The notes beneath the pieces were generated by a model. The model worked only from the letters and a program-made list of their open reading frames with translations. It was not told where the DNA came from and searched no databases. 64,000 bases of DNA from UBA1268 sp965662195 (lineage in GTDB: Bacteria > Planctomycetota > Planctomycetia > Pirellulales > UBA1268): positions 83,363-147,362 of the forward strand of contig CBFIHA010000001.1 in the NCBI GenBank assembly GCA_965662195.1. Direction: 5' to 3'. Positions within the stretch are counted from its first letter, which is position 1. Each line of letters opens with the position of its first letter. Made by a program: the position numbers and the translations under genes. Below, piece after piece: positions 9,712 through 18,290 of the stretch.

Positions 9712-9800
9712 ATCAGCCCTCTATAACGCTTTCGGCCGATCCGACCCCGGTCGTCGGCTGCTCAGCCTATCGTCATCCCCCCTGTCGCGACGGACACCCA

Positions 9801-10718
9801 ATGGACCTTCACCTTCCTCTCCCTCCTTCGGGTGTGCCGGGGAACAGACTGCGGCAGACGCTTGCGGACCGGCCGGTGACGGTGGTTGGTGCACCGTTCC
9901 CATTGGCTGCCAGGGAAATCGAGCGGCAGGGGTTCGCAGCCGCCTATCTCTCCGGGGCCGCCTGCTCCGCCGGCCTGCTGGGGGTGCCCGACATCGGGTT
10001 GATTTCCCTCGAGCAACTCTGCAAACAGACCGCGCTGCTGGCAGCCAGCGTCGAGATTCCGGTCATCGTCGACGCCGACACCGGATTTGGTGGTCCGGAT
10101 GCCGTTGCGGAGTCTGTCGCCCGCCTTGAAAGGGCCGGGGCGGCAGCCATTCAGATCGAAGACCAACAAGATGACAAGCGGTGCGGGCACCTTTCCGGCA
10201 AGCGGGTGATTGCCACAAGCGAGATGGTGGAAAAGATTGCCGCTGCCGCCGGGGGCCGACGGTCCTCCGAGACCGTCATCATCGCCCGTACCGATGTCCG
10301 CAGTGTCTCGACAGTCGACGACTGCCTGGATCGGCTCACGGCCTACCGGGAAGCCGGGGCGGACTGGCTCTTTCCCGAGGCACTCACGAGCCGCGCTGAG
10401 TTCCTGACGGTGGGACGGTGGCTGGCTGAAGCAGACGCCGTCGGCATTGCCAACATGACCGAATTCGGTCGCGGTCCACTGCTGACCGTTGAGGAACTCG
10501 GGGCGGCCGGATTTGCCGCCGTGCTCTACCCGGTCACCCTGCTGCGGCTGGCGATGAAGGCGATCGAAGTCGGCCTCGAACTGCTGGCCGACGAGGGCGG
10601 CCAGCAAAACCTGCTCGACTTGATGCAGACCCGCGAAGAACTCTACGAGCTCCTCGAATACGACCCGGCCGCCCCCGAAACCTGGCGGCAGCGGCTGGGC
10701 TGCCAGCCAGATGGATAA
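9801..10718 (+). CDS. prpB: Methylisocitrate lyase-type enzyme (ICL/PEP mutase family)
   Basis: Isocitrate lyase/PEP mutase superfamily. Seen: Mg-binding VDADTGFGG, the catalytic-cysteine motif as KRCGHLSGK (KRCGH is the methylisocitrate-lyase form), IIARTDVRSV, and PEALTSRAEF. In the 2-methylcitrate cycle such an enzyme splits 2-methylisocitrate into pyruvate and succinate, which fits the citrate-synthase-like gene next door. At 305 aa the length is right. The prpB name is inferred from motif plus neighbour; a carboxyphosphonoenolpyruvate mutase-like activity is the main alternative. Confidence 0.8.
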   Translation: MDLHLPLPPSGVPGNRLRQTLADRPVTVVGAPFPLAAREIERQGFAAAYLSGAACSAGLLGVPDIGLISLEQLCKQTALLAASVEIPVIVDADTGFGGPDAVAESVARLERAGAAAIQIEDQQDDKRCGHLSGKRVIATSEMVEKIAAAAGGRRSSETVIIARTDVRSVSTVDDCLDRLTAYREAGADWLFPEALTSRAEFLTVGRWLAEADAVGIANMTEFGRGPLLTVEELGAAGFAAVLYPVTLLRLAMKAIEVGLELLADEGGQQNLLDLMQTREELYELLEYDPAAPETWRQRLGCQPDG

Positions 10719-10757
10719 CTCGGGGTGAATGGAAATCAACGGAAGAATTTTCACCTC

Positions 10758-10785
10758 GAAGGCACGAAGAACACGAAGCTGTCAA
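10758..10785 (+). repeat. GGCACGAAGAACACGAAG-type short repeat
   Basis: In the 178-base gap between the prpB- and prpC-like genes lies the string GGCACGAAGAACACGAAG, internally a duplicated CACGAAG unit. From general knowledge, near-identical strings recur in the intergenic DNA of many environmental bacteria, often near small four-helix-bundle protein genes. I see only this one copy here and no such protein beside it. Confidence 0.4.
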
Positions 10786-10896
10786 AAGTTCCGAAGGGTC
10801 AACGAGAAGCTGGCCAGGAGCCCGATTGCCCGACCACCCACGGCTTTTTCTGGGAACCACTGAAACCTCTTCAGCAGAGATTGAGAGAACTTTTTC

Positions 10897-12066
10897 ATGG
10901 CCGGAAATGCGACCCATTCGACTTCAAGCCGCGGACTCGCTGGCGTCACCGCTGGCCGCACCGCCATCTGCTCGCTGGACGGCACGCTCCGGTACCGCGG
11001 CTACGACATCGCCGACCTGGTCACTGGAAGTTTTGAGGAAACGGCGTACCTATTGCTGCGGGGCAGCCTGCCGACAAGAGTGGAACTCGAAGACTTTTCG
11101 GGCCGCGTCCGGGCGGCGGCCCGATCGCTGCCCCCGGTAGTGACCGAACTCCTGGCCCGACTGGCCGCTGCGGCCCCGCAGGCTTCAACCATGGATGCCC
11201 TGCGAACCACGGTCAGTTTGCTGGGCCAGCTCGCCGCCGACAATGGTCCGCGGATGCCGGTGGACCCAACCGCCCTCGGGCAGCAGACAACCGTCGCCGA
11301 GCGGCTGATTGGCCAAACTGCGGCGGCACTGGCCACCTGGGTCGATCTCACCAGCGGTCGTTCGCCGGAGCAATGGCCAGATGCACCACTGTCCGCCGCC
11401 CTGCTGAGTCGGCTGCGGGGGGCAACAGTCACAGCAGCCGAGGCCGAGGCCTTCGACACCACGCTGATTCTCTACGCCGAACATGAGTTCAATGCGTCCA
11501 CTTTCGCCGCCCGCACCGTCACCTCGACCGGTGCCGACATGCATTCAGCGGTGACGGCAGCGATCGGGGCCCTCAAGGGACCGCTGCATGGCGGGGCGAA
11601 CGAAAGGGTGTTGGAGCAGCTGGGTGACATTGGCAGCCTCGATCGCGTAGAGCCCTGGCTCGCCGAACAGCTGGCTTCCCGCCGCGTCGTCATGGGCTTT
11701 GGACATCGGGTCTACAAGCAGGGCGACGTGCGGGCGGTGTTGCTGGCCGACGTCTGCCGCAGGCTCATCCGAACCGCTAGCGTTGCCGAATCCCATCGCC
11801 AGCTTGAGCAGTTGGCTGACCGGCTTGAAGGACTCATGCTGCAGCAGAAAGGACTCAAGCCGAACCTCGACTGGCCGGCAGCCCGCGTCTACCACGCGCT
11901 CGGGCTACCGATCGGTGTGTTCACACCGATTTTCGTCGTCGCACGGATGAGTGGCTGGACCGCCCACATTGTCGAGCAGATGGCCGACAATCGCCTGATC
12001 CGGCCGCTGTCGGACTATTGCGGGCCGGCTCCTCGGGCCTACCCATCAATGGCAGAACGGGGCTGA
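10897..12066 (+). CDS. prpC: Citrate synthase / 2-methylcitrate synthase
   Basis: Citrate synthase family, condensing oxaloacetate with acetyl- or propionyl-CoA. Seen: GLAGVTAGRTAICSLDG and LRYRGYDIADL near the N-terminus, the catalytic-region GPLHGGANERVLEQL, the second histidine in VVMGFGHRVYKQGD, and the Asp region PNLDWPAARVYHALG. At 389 aa it matches the short bacterial/methylcitrate type. The adjacent lyase favours the methylcitrate reading, but no prpD is in the window. ATG at 10897 with GAGAGAAC upstream. Confidence 0.88.
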   Translation: MAGNATHSTSSRGLAGVTAGRTAICSLDGTLRYRGYDIADLVTGSFEETAYLLLRGSLPTRVELEDFSGRVRAAARSLPPVVTELLARLAAAAPQASTMDALRTTVSLLGQLAADNGPRMPVDPTALGQQTTVAERLIGQTAAALATWVDLTSGRSPEQWPDAPLSAALLSRLRGATVTAAEAEAFDTTLILYAEHEFNASTFAARTVTSTGADMHSAVTAAIGALKGPLHGGANERVLEQLGDIGSLDRVEPWLAEQLASRRVVMGFGHRVYKQGDVRAVLLADVCRRLIRTASVAESHRQLEQLADRLEGLMLQQKGLKPNLDWPAARVYHALGLPIGVFTPIFVVARMSGWTAHIVEQMADNRLIRPLSDYCGPAPRAYPSMAERG

Positions 12067-12067
12067 C

Positions 12068-13171
12068 TCAGCGGGTGCTGGCCGACTGTTCGGCGGAGGC
12101 CGTTCCGGCTGCCGCGGCGTCGGCGGTCGATTCAACCATCGCCTGCACCGTGATGACGGGAACCGCCCCATCGCCCAGATCGGTCGTGATCGTCAGCTGC
12201 CGTTCGATGCGACCGCTGGCGTCTCCGGCCTGGAATGTCACCGGCAAAATGTGGACCTTGGCCGGGGTCTCCTTGGCCGGACAGCTCAGGCAGCCGTCGC
12301 TACAGATGATCCCGGTCACACAAAACGGCCGATTTGCCCGCACCACGATGTTCTTGGTGATGCTGCCGCCTGGGGAGACATTGCCCAGCGCCAGCAACTG
12401 CGGGCTGACAGTCACCTCGGCGACCACCCGGCCTTCGACATCCATCGGAATCTGGGCAGCCCGGGGGTCGTTGGTCACCAGAATGAGCTGGTCGTTGATG
12501 TAGCCGGCCGGTGCGTTGGGCCTGAGCCGCAGCGTCAGGTCATAAATCGACTGGTTGCCGGTGTGACGCGGCTTTGAAAGCAGTACTTCGAAGTCGGCAT
12601 TGGCACTGCGAACGTCCGTGATTTCCCAGGGAGTCGAGCCGACATGGGTCACCCGCACCCGCTGCTCCGCACCGCGGCCCAGATCGACATTGCCGAGGTT
12701 CACGGACGAGGGCTCAAAGGTCACATCGCCACGGATGTTGCCGGCGACCCGCAGCTGTACCTCGGCGGAGAAGGGCTTGTCGAAGGTGACCGTCAGAGTG
12801 GCCCCATGCTGTCCCAGAAAGGTGCGGGTATTGAAGGTGGCCACCACCTCGCTGGTCTCGTGCGTCTTGAGCAGTTTCTGGGTGATACTGGGGGAAGTGC
12901 AGCCGCAACTGGTCCGGACCCCGGTCACATGGATGTCCTCTTCGTAAAGATTGCGAAAGACAAAGCGATACTCGGTCTTTGCACCCCGGGCCACGGTGCC
13001 GAAGTTGTGACTGGTGACCGAGAACATTTTCTTCGCCCACTCTTGGGCCACAGCCGGCCGGCTGGTCGCAGACATGGCGATGACTGCCGCAAGCACGACG
13101 AACGTCCGCTGGAGCGATACGGCCCCGCGTCGCTTGGGCGATCCACGGACGATTCGATGCCGCAGTGCCAT
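12068..13171 (-). CDS. Secreted DUF1573-type Ig-fold protein
   Basis: A 367-residue exported protein with repeated beta-sandwich modules. The first carries the DUF1573 hallmark: VTSHNFGTVARGAKTEYRFVFRN, then TGVRTSCGCTSPS (the SCGCT motif). A second module has NLGNVDLGRG. A C-terminal part has LALGNVSPGGS and a CSDGCLSCP cysteine cluster. The signal peptide is LQRTFVVLAAVIAMSATSRPAVA. The frame opens at 13321, but ATG 13171 (MALRHRIVRG) gives a sensible signal peptide. The function of the family is unknown. The gene is convergent with the citrate-synthase gene, one base apart. Confidence 0.85.
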   Translation of the reverse strand: MALRHRIVRGSPKRRGAVSLQRTFVVLAAVIAMSATSRPAVAQEWAKKMFSVTSHNFGTVARGAKTEYRFVFRNLYEEDIHVTGVRTSCGCTSPSITQKLLKTHETSEVVATFNTRTFLGQHGATLTVTFDKPFSAEVQLRVAGNIRGDVTFEPSSVNLGNVDLGRGAEQRVRVTHVGSTPWEITDVRSANADFEVLLSKPRHTGNQSIYDLTLRLRPNAPAGYINDQLILVTNDPRAAQIPMDVEGRVVAEVTVSPQLLALGNVSPGGSITKNIVVRANRPFCVTGIICSDGCLSCPAKETPAKVHILPVTFQAGDASGRIERQLTITTDLGDGAVPVITVQAMVESTADAAAAGTASAEQSASTR

Positions 13172-13563
13172 GGCGGTGCCTGTCTTCGTACTGGCGAGTC
13201 CGGAATAGAGCGGTGACGACGCAGAAAAAAAGTCGTTCTGCGGTAATTGTAAAGGTAGAGTGCCCATGATGGAGAGGTCAAATCGAGGGGAGTGAGGGCG
13301 GCCGGAAAAGCCCGAACACAAACTGACTAGTATCCTGGGGAAGGGGGTTCAATTCGAGTGAAAACGGTCCATTTTCAAGCAAACGGGCCCGATCGGTGCC
13401 GATCCAGCCCGCACGACCCGGGCGACCGTTCCCCCGAACCCCCGTCCTGGCGTATACTAACGCAGTTCCAGCAACGTTCGATTCAACCGATCGCCGATAG
13501 CCACGGTTGGGTCGTGAGACTCGAAAATCCTGCAACTGCCGTGATATCCACGGGCTTTGTTAC
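13172..13563. other. Intergenic region between DUF1573 gene and tmRNA
   Basis: About 390 bases between divergent units. It should hold the promoters of both the minus-strand secreted protein and tmRNA. Apart from the -10-like box listed separately, I see no coding frame, strong hairpin or repeat. Confidence 0.6.
13453..13458 (+). promoter_or_regulatory. Candidate -10 box for tmRNA
   Basis: TATACT matches the sigma-70 -10 consensus in five of six positions and stands out in GC-rich DNA about 105 bases before the mature tmRNA 5' end. The -35 region is poor (TTCCCC at 13429-13434). The long leader would be removed by RNase P. Confidence 0.4.
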
Positions 13564-13919
13564 GGGGGCGTACTGGTTTCGACCGGATGGTAGGAGGTCT
13601 AGATTGCGTGCCGTGGTTGGTCGGCAGGCCACGAAAAAAGTCGACCACAGCTTCAATTGCCGAAGCTCAGTTTTCTCTGGCTGCTTAATTAAGTAGTCCC
13701 GAGCGATGGCCCCAGTCGGAAGGGCCTCCCAATCGGTCGCCAAATCCGACTCGCCCTGTTCCACCGCCTGATACGGACAGGGTCAAATTTGTTTTGGGCT
13801 GGTGGAGGTGGCACCCTGTCGGCCGGGGGCCTCACCACGAGATTCAAATTGACCGGATACGCACGTAGACGTCTGGGCTGACACATTACGGGACGCGGGT
13901 TCGATTCCCGCCGCCTCCA
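13564..13919 (+). ncRNA. ssrA: tmRNA (ssrA), tag AEAQFSLAA
   Basis: Transfer-messenger RNA for rescuing stalled ribosomes. The 5' end GGGGGCGTACTGGTTTCGAC carries the diagnostic tRNA-like start. The 3' end has a T-arm (GCGGGTTCGATTCCCGC) and CGCCTCC, which pairs with the 5' GGGGGCG (one G-U), followed by discriminator A at 13919; CCA is not encoded. The reading frame GCC GAA GCT CAG TTT TCT CTG GCT GCT TAA (13659-13688) gives the degradation tag AEAQFSLAA, ending in the protease-recognised LAA. The gene is in one piece, not permuted. It ends 20 bases before the glmU-like start. Confidence 0.96.
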
Positions 13920-13939
13920 CTTTTCTCCGCCGGGTTTTT

Positions 13940-14707
13940 GTGGATTTATCGCCGATTGCTGTCGTGCTCGCTGCCGGGAAGGGGACCCGCATGGGGAGCG
14001 ATCTGCCCAAGGTGCTCCATGCGGCGGCAGGAAAACCGCTGGTGAGTTGGGTGCTCGATGCGCTCGACGCCGCCGGTTGCACCGACCAGATCGTCGTCAT
14101 CGGTCACGGCGCAGACTTAGTCCGTACCGCGCTTGGGCCCCGTCCGGGGGTTCGGTTTGCTCTTCAGCGGCAGCAACGCGGGACCGGGGATGCCGTTGCC
14201 GCGGCAGCCGATCTCATCAGAGCGGCCTGCCGAGATGGAGCGGCCGCCCGGCGGCCGGTTGTCATCGTCTGCGGTGATTCACCGCTGCTGCGGCCGGCAA
14301 GCGTAACCGGGCTGCTGGATGCTTTTGCCCGCGCCCGGGCTGCCTGCCTGCTCGGCACGGCCATTACCGACGACCCCACCGGGTTGGGACGAATTGTCCG
14401 CGACGACGCGGGGCGATTCCGGCACATCACCGAGGAAAAGGATGCGACTGCCGCCGAACGGGCCATCCGGGAAGTGAACATGAGTACCTACGTCTTTGCG
14501 GCCGAGAGCCTGCTCGCCAGCTTGGAGCAACTTGACACGGCCAATGCCGCTGGCGAGTACTACCTCACCGACTGCCCCCGACTTCTCCTGGAGGCAGGCG
14601 GGCGGGTCGATGCGGTCGCCTGCCTCGATCCGAGCGAAACCCTTTCGGTCAACACCCCGGACCAGCTGGCAGCGGTCTCCGCAGTTCTGGCTGAGCGGTG
14701 GGCGTGA
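13940..14707 (+). CDS. glmU: GlmU-type UDP-GlcNAc pyrophosphorylase, uridyltransferase domain only
   Basis: N-acetylglucosamine-1-phosphate uridyltransferase making UDP-GlcNAc for the cell envelope. Seen: LAAGKGTRMGSDLPKVLH (the GlmU/nucleotidyltransferase signature), QQRGTGDAV, VVIVCGDSPLL, GRIVRDDAGRF, EVNMSTYVF and EYYLTDCPRLL. The protein is 255 aa, whereas bifunctional GlmU has about 450: the left-handed beta-helix acetyltransferase half is absent and the frame ends cleanly in TGA. The start is GTG at 13940. The following genes prs, rplY and pth reproduce the Bacillus gcaD-prs-ctc-spoVC order, supporting orthology. Confidence 0.88.
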   Translation: MDLSPIAVVLAAGKGTRMGSDLPKVLHAAAGKPLVSWVLDALDAAGCTDQIVVIGHGADLVRTALGPRPGVRFALQRQQRGTGDAVAAAADLIRAACRDGAAARRPVVIVCGDSPLLRPASVTGLLDAFARARAACLLGTAITDDPTGLGRIVRDDAGRFRHITEEKDATAAERAIREVNMSTYVFAAESLLASLEQLDTANAAGEYYLTDCPRLLLEAGGRVDAVACLDPSETLSVNTPDQLAAVSAVLAERWA

Positions 14708-14813
14708 TACCGCCGGCTTCCGGCAATGGCTTGAATGCCGCTCGGCATCCGGTCACAGTGTGGACGGCAAAATATGCCGTGGACGCCCTTCTCCGCTTCC
14801 CCCCTGGCGATCG

Positions 14814-15758
14814 ATGAACGACCTCAAAATTTTTAGCGGCCTGGCCAATCCGGCACTCACCCAGGACATCTGCCGTTACCTGAATCTCCCGATGGGAAAA
14901 ATCTCCATCGGCCGCTTTCCGGACGGTGAAATCTCCTGCAAGATCGACGAGGACGTACGGGGCCGCGACATTTTCATCGTGCAGCCGACCTGCCCGCCGG
15001 TCGATGAACACCTGATGGAACTGCTCGTCATGATCGACAGTTTCAAACGGGCAAGCTCCTACCGAATCACGGCGGTCATTCCCTACTTCGGGTATGCCCG
15101 CCAGGATCGGAAGGACGCGGGCCGGGTCCCGATCACGGCCAAGCTGGTTGCCAATTTGATCACGCGAGCCGGTGCCGACCGGGTACTGGCCATGGATCTC
15201 CACGCCGCCCAGATTCAGGGCTTCTTCGACGCACCGGTCGACCACCTCTACGCCGCTCCGGTGCTCAACAATCATCTGCAATCGATCGACCTGCCGCAGG
15301 AAGATCTGGTGGTCGTGAGTGCCGATGTCGGCGGTATCAAGCGCGCCGTCGGGCACGGCGAACGGCTGGGGGCTCCGCTGGCGATCATCGACAAACGCCG
15401 TCTGAGCGCCGACACCACCACCAGTGCGAACATCATCGGGGCCAGCGTCGACGGAAAGGTTGCCCTGATGTTCGACGATATGATCAGCACCGCCGGTTCG
15501 ATCTGCTCGGCCGCCGAGGTGCTCCACCAACACGGTGCCCGTCAGATTTTTGCCGCAGCCACTCACGGGCTGCTGGTCGGCCCCGCCATTGAGCGGCTTC
15601 AGGCGGCCCCCTTCGCCGGCATCATCGTGACCGACTCGATTCCGCTGGCTCCGGCGAAGACTCTCCCTAACATCACTGTCCTCTCAATCGCGAGCCTGCT
15701 CGGGCAGGCAATCAAACGGATTCACCGGAATGAGTCGGTCAGCATGATGTTTCAGTAG
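14814..15758 (+). CDS. prs: Ribose-phosphate pyrophosphokinase
   Basis: Makes PRPP from ribose 5-phosphate and ATP for nucleotide, His and Trp synthesis. Seen: KIFSGLANPALTQDIC, IGRFPDGEISCKI, the flexible-loop region YFGYARQDRKDAGRVPI, MDLHAAQIQGFFDAPVDHLYA, and the PRPP-binding loop FDDMISTAGSI. At 314 aa it is full length. The frame is open from 14496, but ATG 14814 matches the family start. It sits 106 bases after the glmU-like gene. Confidence 0.97.
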   Translation: MNDLKIFSGLANPALTQDICRYLNLPMGKISIGRFPDGEISCKIDEDVRGRDIFIVQPTCPPVDEHLMELLVMIDSFKRASSYRITAVIPYFGYARQDRKDAGRVPITAKLVANLITRAGADRVLAMDLHAAQIQGFFDAPVDHLYAAPVLNNHLQSIDLPQEDLVVVSADVGGIKRAVGHGERLGAPLAIIDKRRLSADTTTSANIIGASVDGKVALMFDDMISTAGSICSAAEVLHQHGARQIFAAATHGLLVGPAIERLQAAPFAGIIVTDSIPLAPAKTLPNITVLSIASLLGQAIKRIHRNESVSMMFQ

Positions 15759-15816
15759 CGGCTTTGCTGGCCGCCAACCAAAGCGATCGTGGACCACGGC
15801 CGCGGCTGCGGGCAAC

Positions 15817-15862
15817 AAAACAGTCCGCAAGGCAGACTCCCGAAAGTGGCTGTTTTTTGCGG
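15817..15862 (+). terminator. Hairpin set between prs and rplY (terminator or attenuator)
   Basis: AAAACAG (15817-15823) pairs with CTGTTTT (15850-15856), and CCGCAA (15825-15830) pairs with TTGCGG (15857-15862). The two stems interleave, so they either exclude each other or form a knot. A smaller stem (CAG-ACT with AGT-CTG) precedes the six-T run. This could end prs transcripts or govern read-through into rplY. Confidence 0.45.
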
Positions 15863-15998
15863 TTCACCTCCGCTGGACCCAAGTAGCGGTGGGGCTCATC
15901 CACGGGATGCTGCAGTTTCGCTCGCTGTTTCCGCCCCACCGCTTGCGGTTCGGCTCGGGAATGGCACAATACGAGGCCCGAGAAAAGGAGCCCTGTTA

Positions 15999-16610
15999 AT
16001 GAGTGATTCCCTGGAAGTCGCGTCCCGCGATGTCACTGGCACGCGAGCCTGCCGAAAACTCCGGCAGGAAGGAAAAATTCCGGCCATTCTCTACGGTCAC
16101 GGTGAAGAATGCGTCGATCTCACCGTGACCCGCGAGGCGGTTGAGTCCATGGTTCGCCACGGCAGCCGGACCGTCGAACTCCGGGGTGCGGTCACCACGC
16201 CGGCGCTCGTGCGGGAGTTGCAGTGGAACACCTACGGCACTGAGCCGTTGCACGTCGATTTCCTGCGGATCGACCTGGCTGAGAAGATTCTCGTAACCGT
16301 TCCGGTGGAACTGCGGGGGGAGTGCCCGGGGGTCAAGGCTGGTGGCACTTTCAAGCATGTCCTCCACGAACTGGAGGTGGAGTGTACCGCCCAGACGATT
16401 CCCGAGACCGTCGTGGCCCATATCGCCCACCTGGAAGCGGGCGGTGTCGTCAAGGTGAAAGACCTGCAACTGCCGGCGGGAACCCGCCCGACGGTTGCCG
16501 AAGATGAGGTCGTTGCATCCTGCCTCCTGCCGGGCCAGAAGTTGGACGAGGCCACGGAGATGGGTGAGGCGACCGCCGAGCCGGCTGCTGCCGCCGGTGA
16601 GCAGGCGTGA
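15999..16610 (+). CDS. rplY: 50S ribosomal protein L25, CTC form
   Basis: Ribosomal protein L25 of the long (CTC) type, binding 5S rRNA. The N-terminal L25 domain (SRDVTGTRACRKLRQEGKIP, ILYGHGE) is followed from about residue 95 by the TL5/CTC beta domain (VPVELRGECPGVKAGGTF, LEVECTAQTIPE). The tail is acidic and Ala-rich. It has 203 residues. ATG 15999 follows a good AAAAGGAG site (15983-15990); the longer upstream frame runs through the terminator and is spurious. Its stop overlaps the pth start. Confidence 0.95.
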   Translation: MSDSLEVASRDVTGTRACRKLRQEGKIPAILYGHGEECVDLTVTREAVESMVRHGSRTVELRGAVTTPALVRELQWNTYGTEPLHVDFLRIDLAEKILVTVPVELRGECPGVKAGGTFKHVLHELEVECTAQTIPETVVAHIAHLEAGGVVKVKDLQLPAGTRPTVAEDEVVASCLLPGQKLDEATEMGEATAEPAAAAGEQA

Positions 16611-17164
16611 AACTGGTGGTTGGTCTGGGAAATCCGGGCAGGAAGTATGAAGGAACCCGACACAATGTCGGCTTTGATGTGTTGGGAGTGCTGGCCGCCC
16701 GGGCCGGGAATCCCGCACGGCGCCAGCGTTTTCAGGGTGAGCTCTGCCAGGCCTCAGTTCGGGGCTCGGCAGTCTTGCTGCTCTGGCCGCTGACGTGGAT
16801 GAACCTGAGCGGTGGAAGTGTGCGGGCGGCCCGTGACTTTTACAAAATCGACCATGCCGACATTCTTGTGATCTGCGATGACTTTCAACTGCCACTCACC
16901 ACGATCAGAATGCGGCCGCGAGGTTCTGCCGGTGGCCAAAAGGGGCTCGCCGACATTCTTCAACAGCTTGGTGATCAGGCTGTTCCCCGCTTGCGGGTCG
17001 GCATCGGTCCGGTGCCGGCTGACCGCGATCCCGCAGACTTCGTCCTGGCCCGCTTCGCGGCCGCCGAGCGACCTGACGCCGATGCTGCCCTCACCCGGGC
17101 GGCCGACGCGGCCGAAGCTTGGGCGGCTCTGGGAATCGAGGCCGCAATGAATCGCTACAACTGA
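16607..17164 (+). CDS. pth: Peptidyl-tRNA hydrolase
   Basis: Releases peptides from peptidyl-tRNA that has dropped off ribosomes. Seen: VVGLGNPGRKYEGTRHNVGF with the catalytic histidine, PLTWMNLSGGSV with the substrate-binding Asn, and VICDDFQLPL with the conserved Asp. Also seen are RPRGSAGGQKGL and RVGIGPVP. At 185 aa it is of normal length. The GTG start lies in a GTGA overlap with the rplY stop, indicating translational coupling. Confidence 0.96.
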   Translation: MKLVVGLGNPGRKYEGTRHNVGFDVLGVLAARAGNPARRQRFQGELCQASVRGSAVLLLWPLTWMNLSGGSVRAARDFYKIDHADILVICDDFQLPLTTIRMRPRGSAGGQKGLADILQQLGDQAVPRLRVGIGPVPADRDPADFVLARFAAAERPDADAALTRAADAAEAWAALGIEAAMNRYN

Positions 17165-17228
17165 CCGCTGCCACCCGGCAGCCCCCCACTCCCTCACACC
17201 CTTTCCTGAATCGGCTGGAGAATTGCCC

Positions 17229-17585
17229 ATGAATGTTTACGAAGGTATGTTCATCCTCGACCCGACCAAATACGCCCGTGACCCCGAGACGGTCACCGGC
17301 CAGCTCAACGAACTGGTGGCGGAATTCGGCGGCAGCGTACTGGTTTCGCAACTCTGGGACGAGCGCAAGCTCGCCTACCCCATCAAGGGGCAGAAAAAAG
17401 GCTCTTACTGGCTGATCTATTTCCGCATGGACGGCGACAACCTGGTTGCCTTCGAGCGGCAGTGCGAGCTGAACGAAAACCTGCTGCGGCGGTTGATCCT
17501 CAAAATTGACCCGCGACTGGCCGAACCGCTGGTTCAGCACGCTCAAGGGGGCGATCAGGCGGCAAAGCCGGCAGTCGCCCGTTGA
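17229..17585 (+). CDS. rpsF: 30S ribosomal protein S6
   Basis: Small-subunit protein S6. Seen: MNVYEGMFILDPTKYARDPE, the SQLWDERKLAYPIKGQKKGSYWL core, and CELNENLLRRLILKID. It has 118 residues, slightly longer than E. coli's domain. ATG 17229 is preceded by GGCTGGAGAATTGCCC; a TTG six bases earlier is in frame. It opens the second classical cluster (rpsF-ssb-rplI-dnaB). Confidence 0.96.
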   Translation: MNVYEGMFILDPTKYARDPETVTGQLNELVAEFGGSVLVSQLWDERKLAYPIKGQKKGSYWLIYFRMDGDNLVAFERQCELNENLLRRLILKIDPRLAEPLVQHAQGGDQAAKPAVAR

Positions 17586-17735
17586 GGTGACGGCCAAGGC
17601 TTGCACGAGTCACCGGAAACCGGTAGCCTAACTTGTGAACAGACGTTCATTAATCAGCTGGTGGCCTGGAACGCCGGCCCTGTCGGCCCCGATCCGCCGC
17701 CCGCAGACAAGTTGAGAGAGAAAGGAAGCAGAACC

Positions 17736-18215
17736 ATGGCCAGTAGCATGAATCGGGTGTTTCTGATGGGTAACGTCACCCGTGATCCTGAACTGCGGTA
17801 CATCTCCAACGGGACAGCGGTCACTGAAATCGGCCTCGCCATCAACGATCGCCGGAAGTCAGCTGCGGGTGAATGGATTGAGGAAACCACATTCGTGGAT
17901 ATCACCCTATGGGGGCGAACCGCCGAAATTGCCGGCGAATACGTCACCAAGGGCTCGCCCCTGCTGGTGGAGGGCCGGCTGAAGCTCGACACCTGGGAAA
18001 AAGAAGGCAAAAAAAACTCCAAGCTTCGCGTGGTTGGTGACCGCATGCACCTGATTGGTCCCAAGGGCGGAGGCAGGCCCGAGGGTGGGCCGAGTGGTGG
18101 CCGCAGCCGGGGCGGACAGAGCGACGAATTCGATCAGCCGGCAGGGTATGATGCAGACGCCGGGATCGGTACAGCGAGTCCCGCCGGTGGTTCCGAGGAT
18201 GACATTCCCTTCTGA
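17736..18215 (+). CDS. ssb: Single-stranded DNA-binding protein
   Basis: OB-fold protein that coats ssDNA in replication and repair. Seen: SMNRVFLMGNVTRDPELRYI, FVDITLWGRTAEIAGEYV, and the family phrase GRLKLDTWEKEGKK. A Gly/Arg-rich linker follows, with an acidic end DDIPF, the usual partner-binding C-terminus. It has 159 residues. ATG 17736 follows GAGAGAAAGGAAG. The frame is open upstream from 17601, but that stretch has no SSB similarity. Confidence 0.97.
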   Translation: MASSMNRVFLMGNVTRDPELRYISNGTAVTEIGLAINDRRKSAAGEWIEETTFVDITLWGRTAEIAGEYVTKGSPLLVEGRLKLDTWEKEGKKNSKLRVVGDRMHLIGPKGGGRPEGGPSGGRSRGGQSDEFDQPAGYDADAGIGTASPAGGSEDDIPF

Positions 18216-18290
18216 ACAAGCCAGCGAAACAGCGGCCCCAGACCGTTCCTTTGCAGACACTTCACTACCAATTTTTTAAGAGGATTTCAG

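Noticed and set aside
8908..9726. 272-residue plus-strand open frame
   Set aside because: Shadow of the membrane-protein gene; composition is low complexity Arg/Gly/Gln as expected for antisense GC-rich DNA.
10758..10785. CACGAAG repeat as an attachment site or tRNA fragment
   Set aside because: Only one copy is present and no integrase or tRNA is near; kept only as a short repeat.
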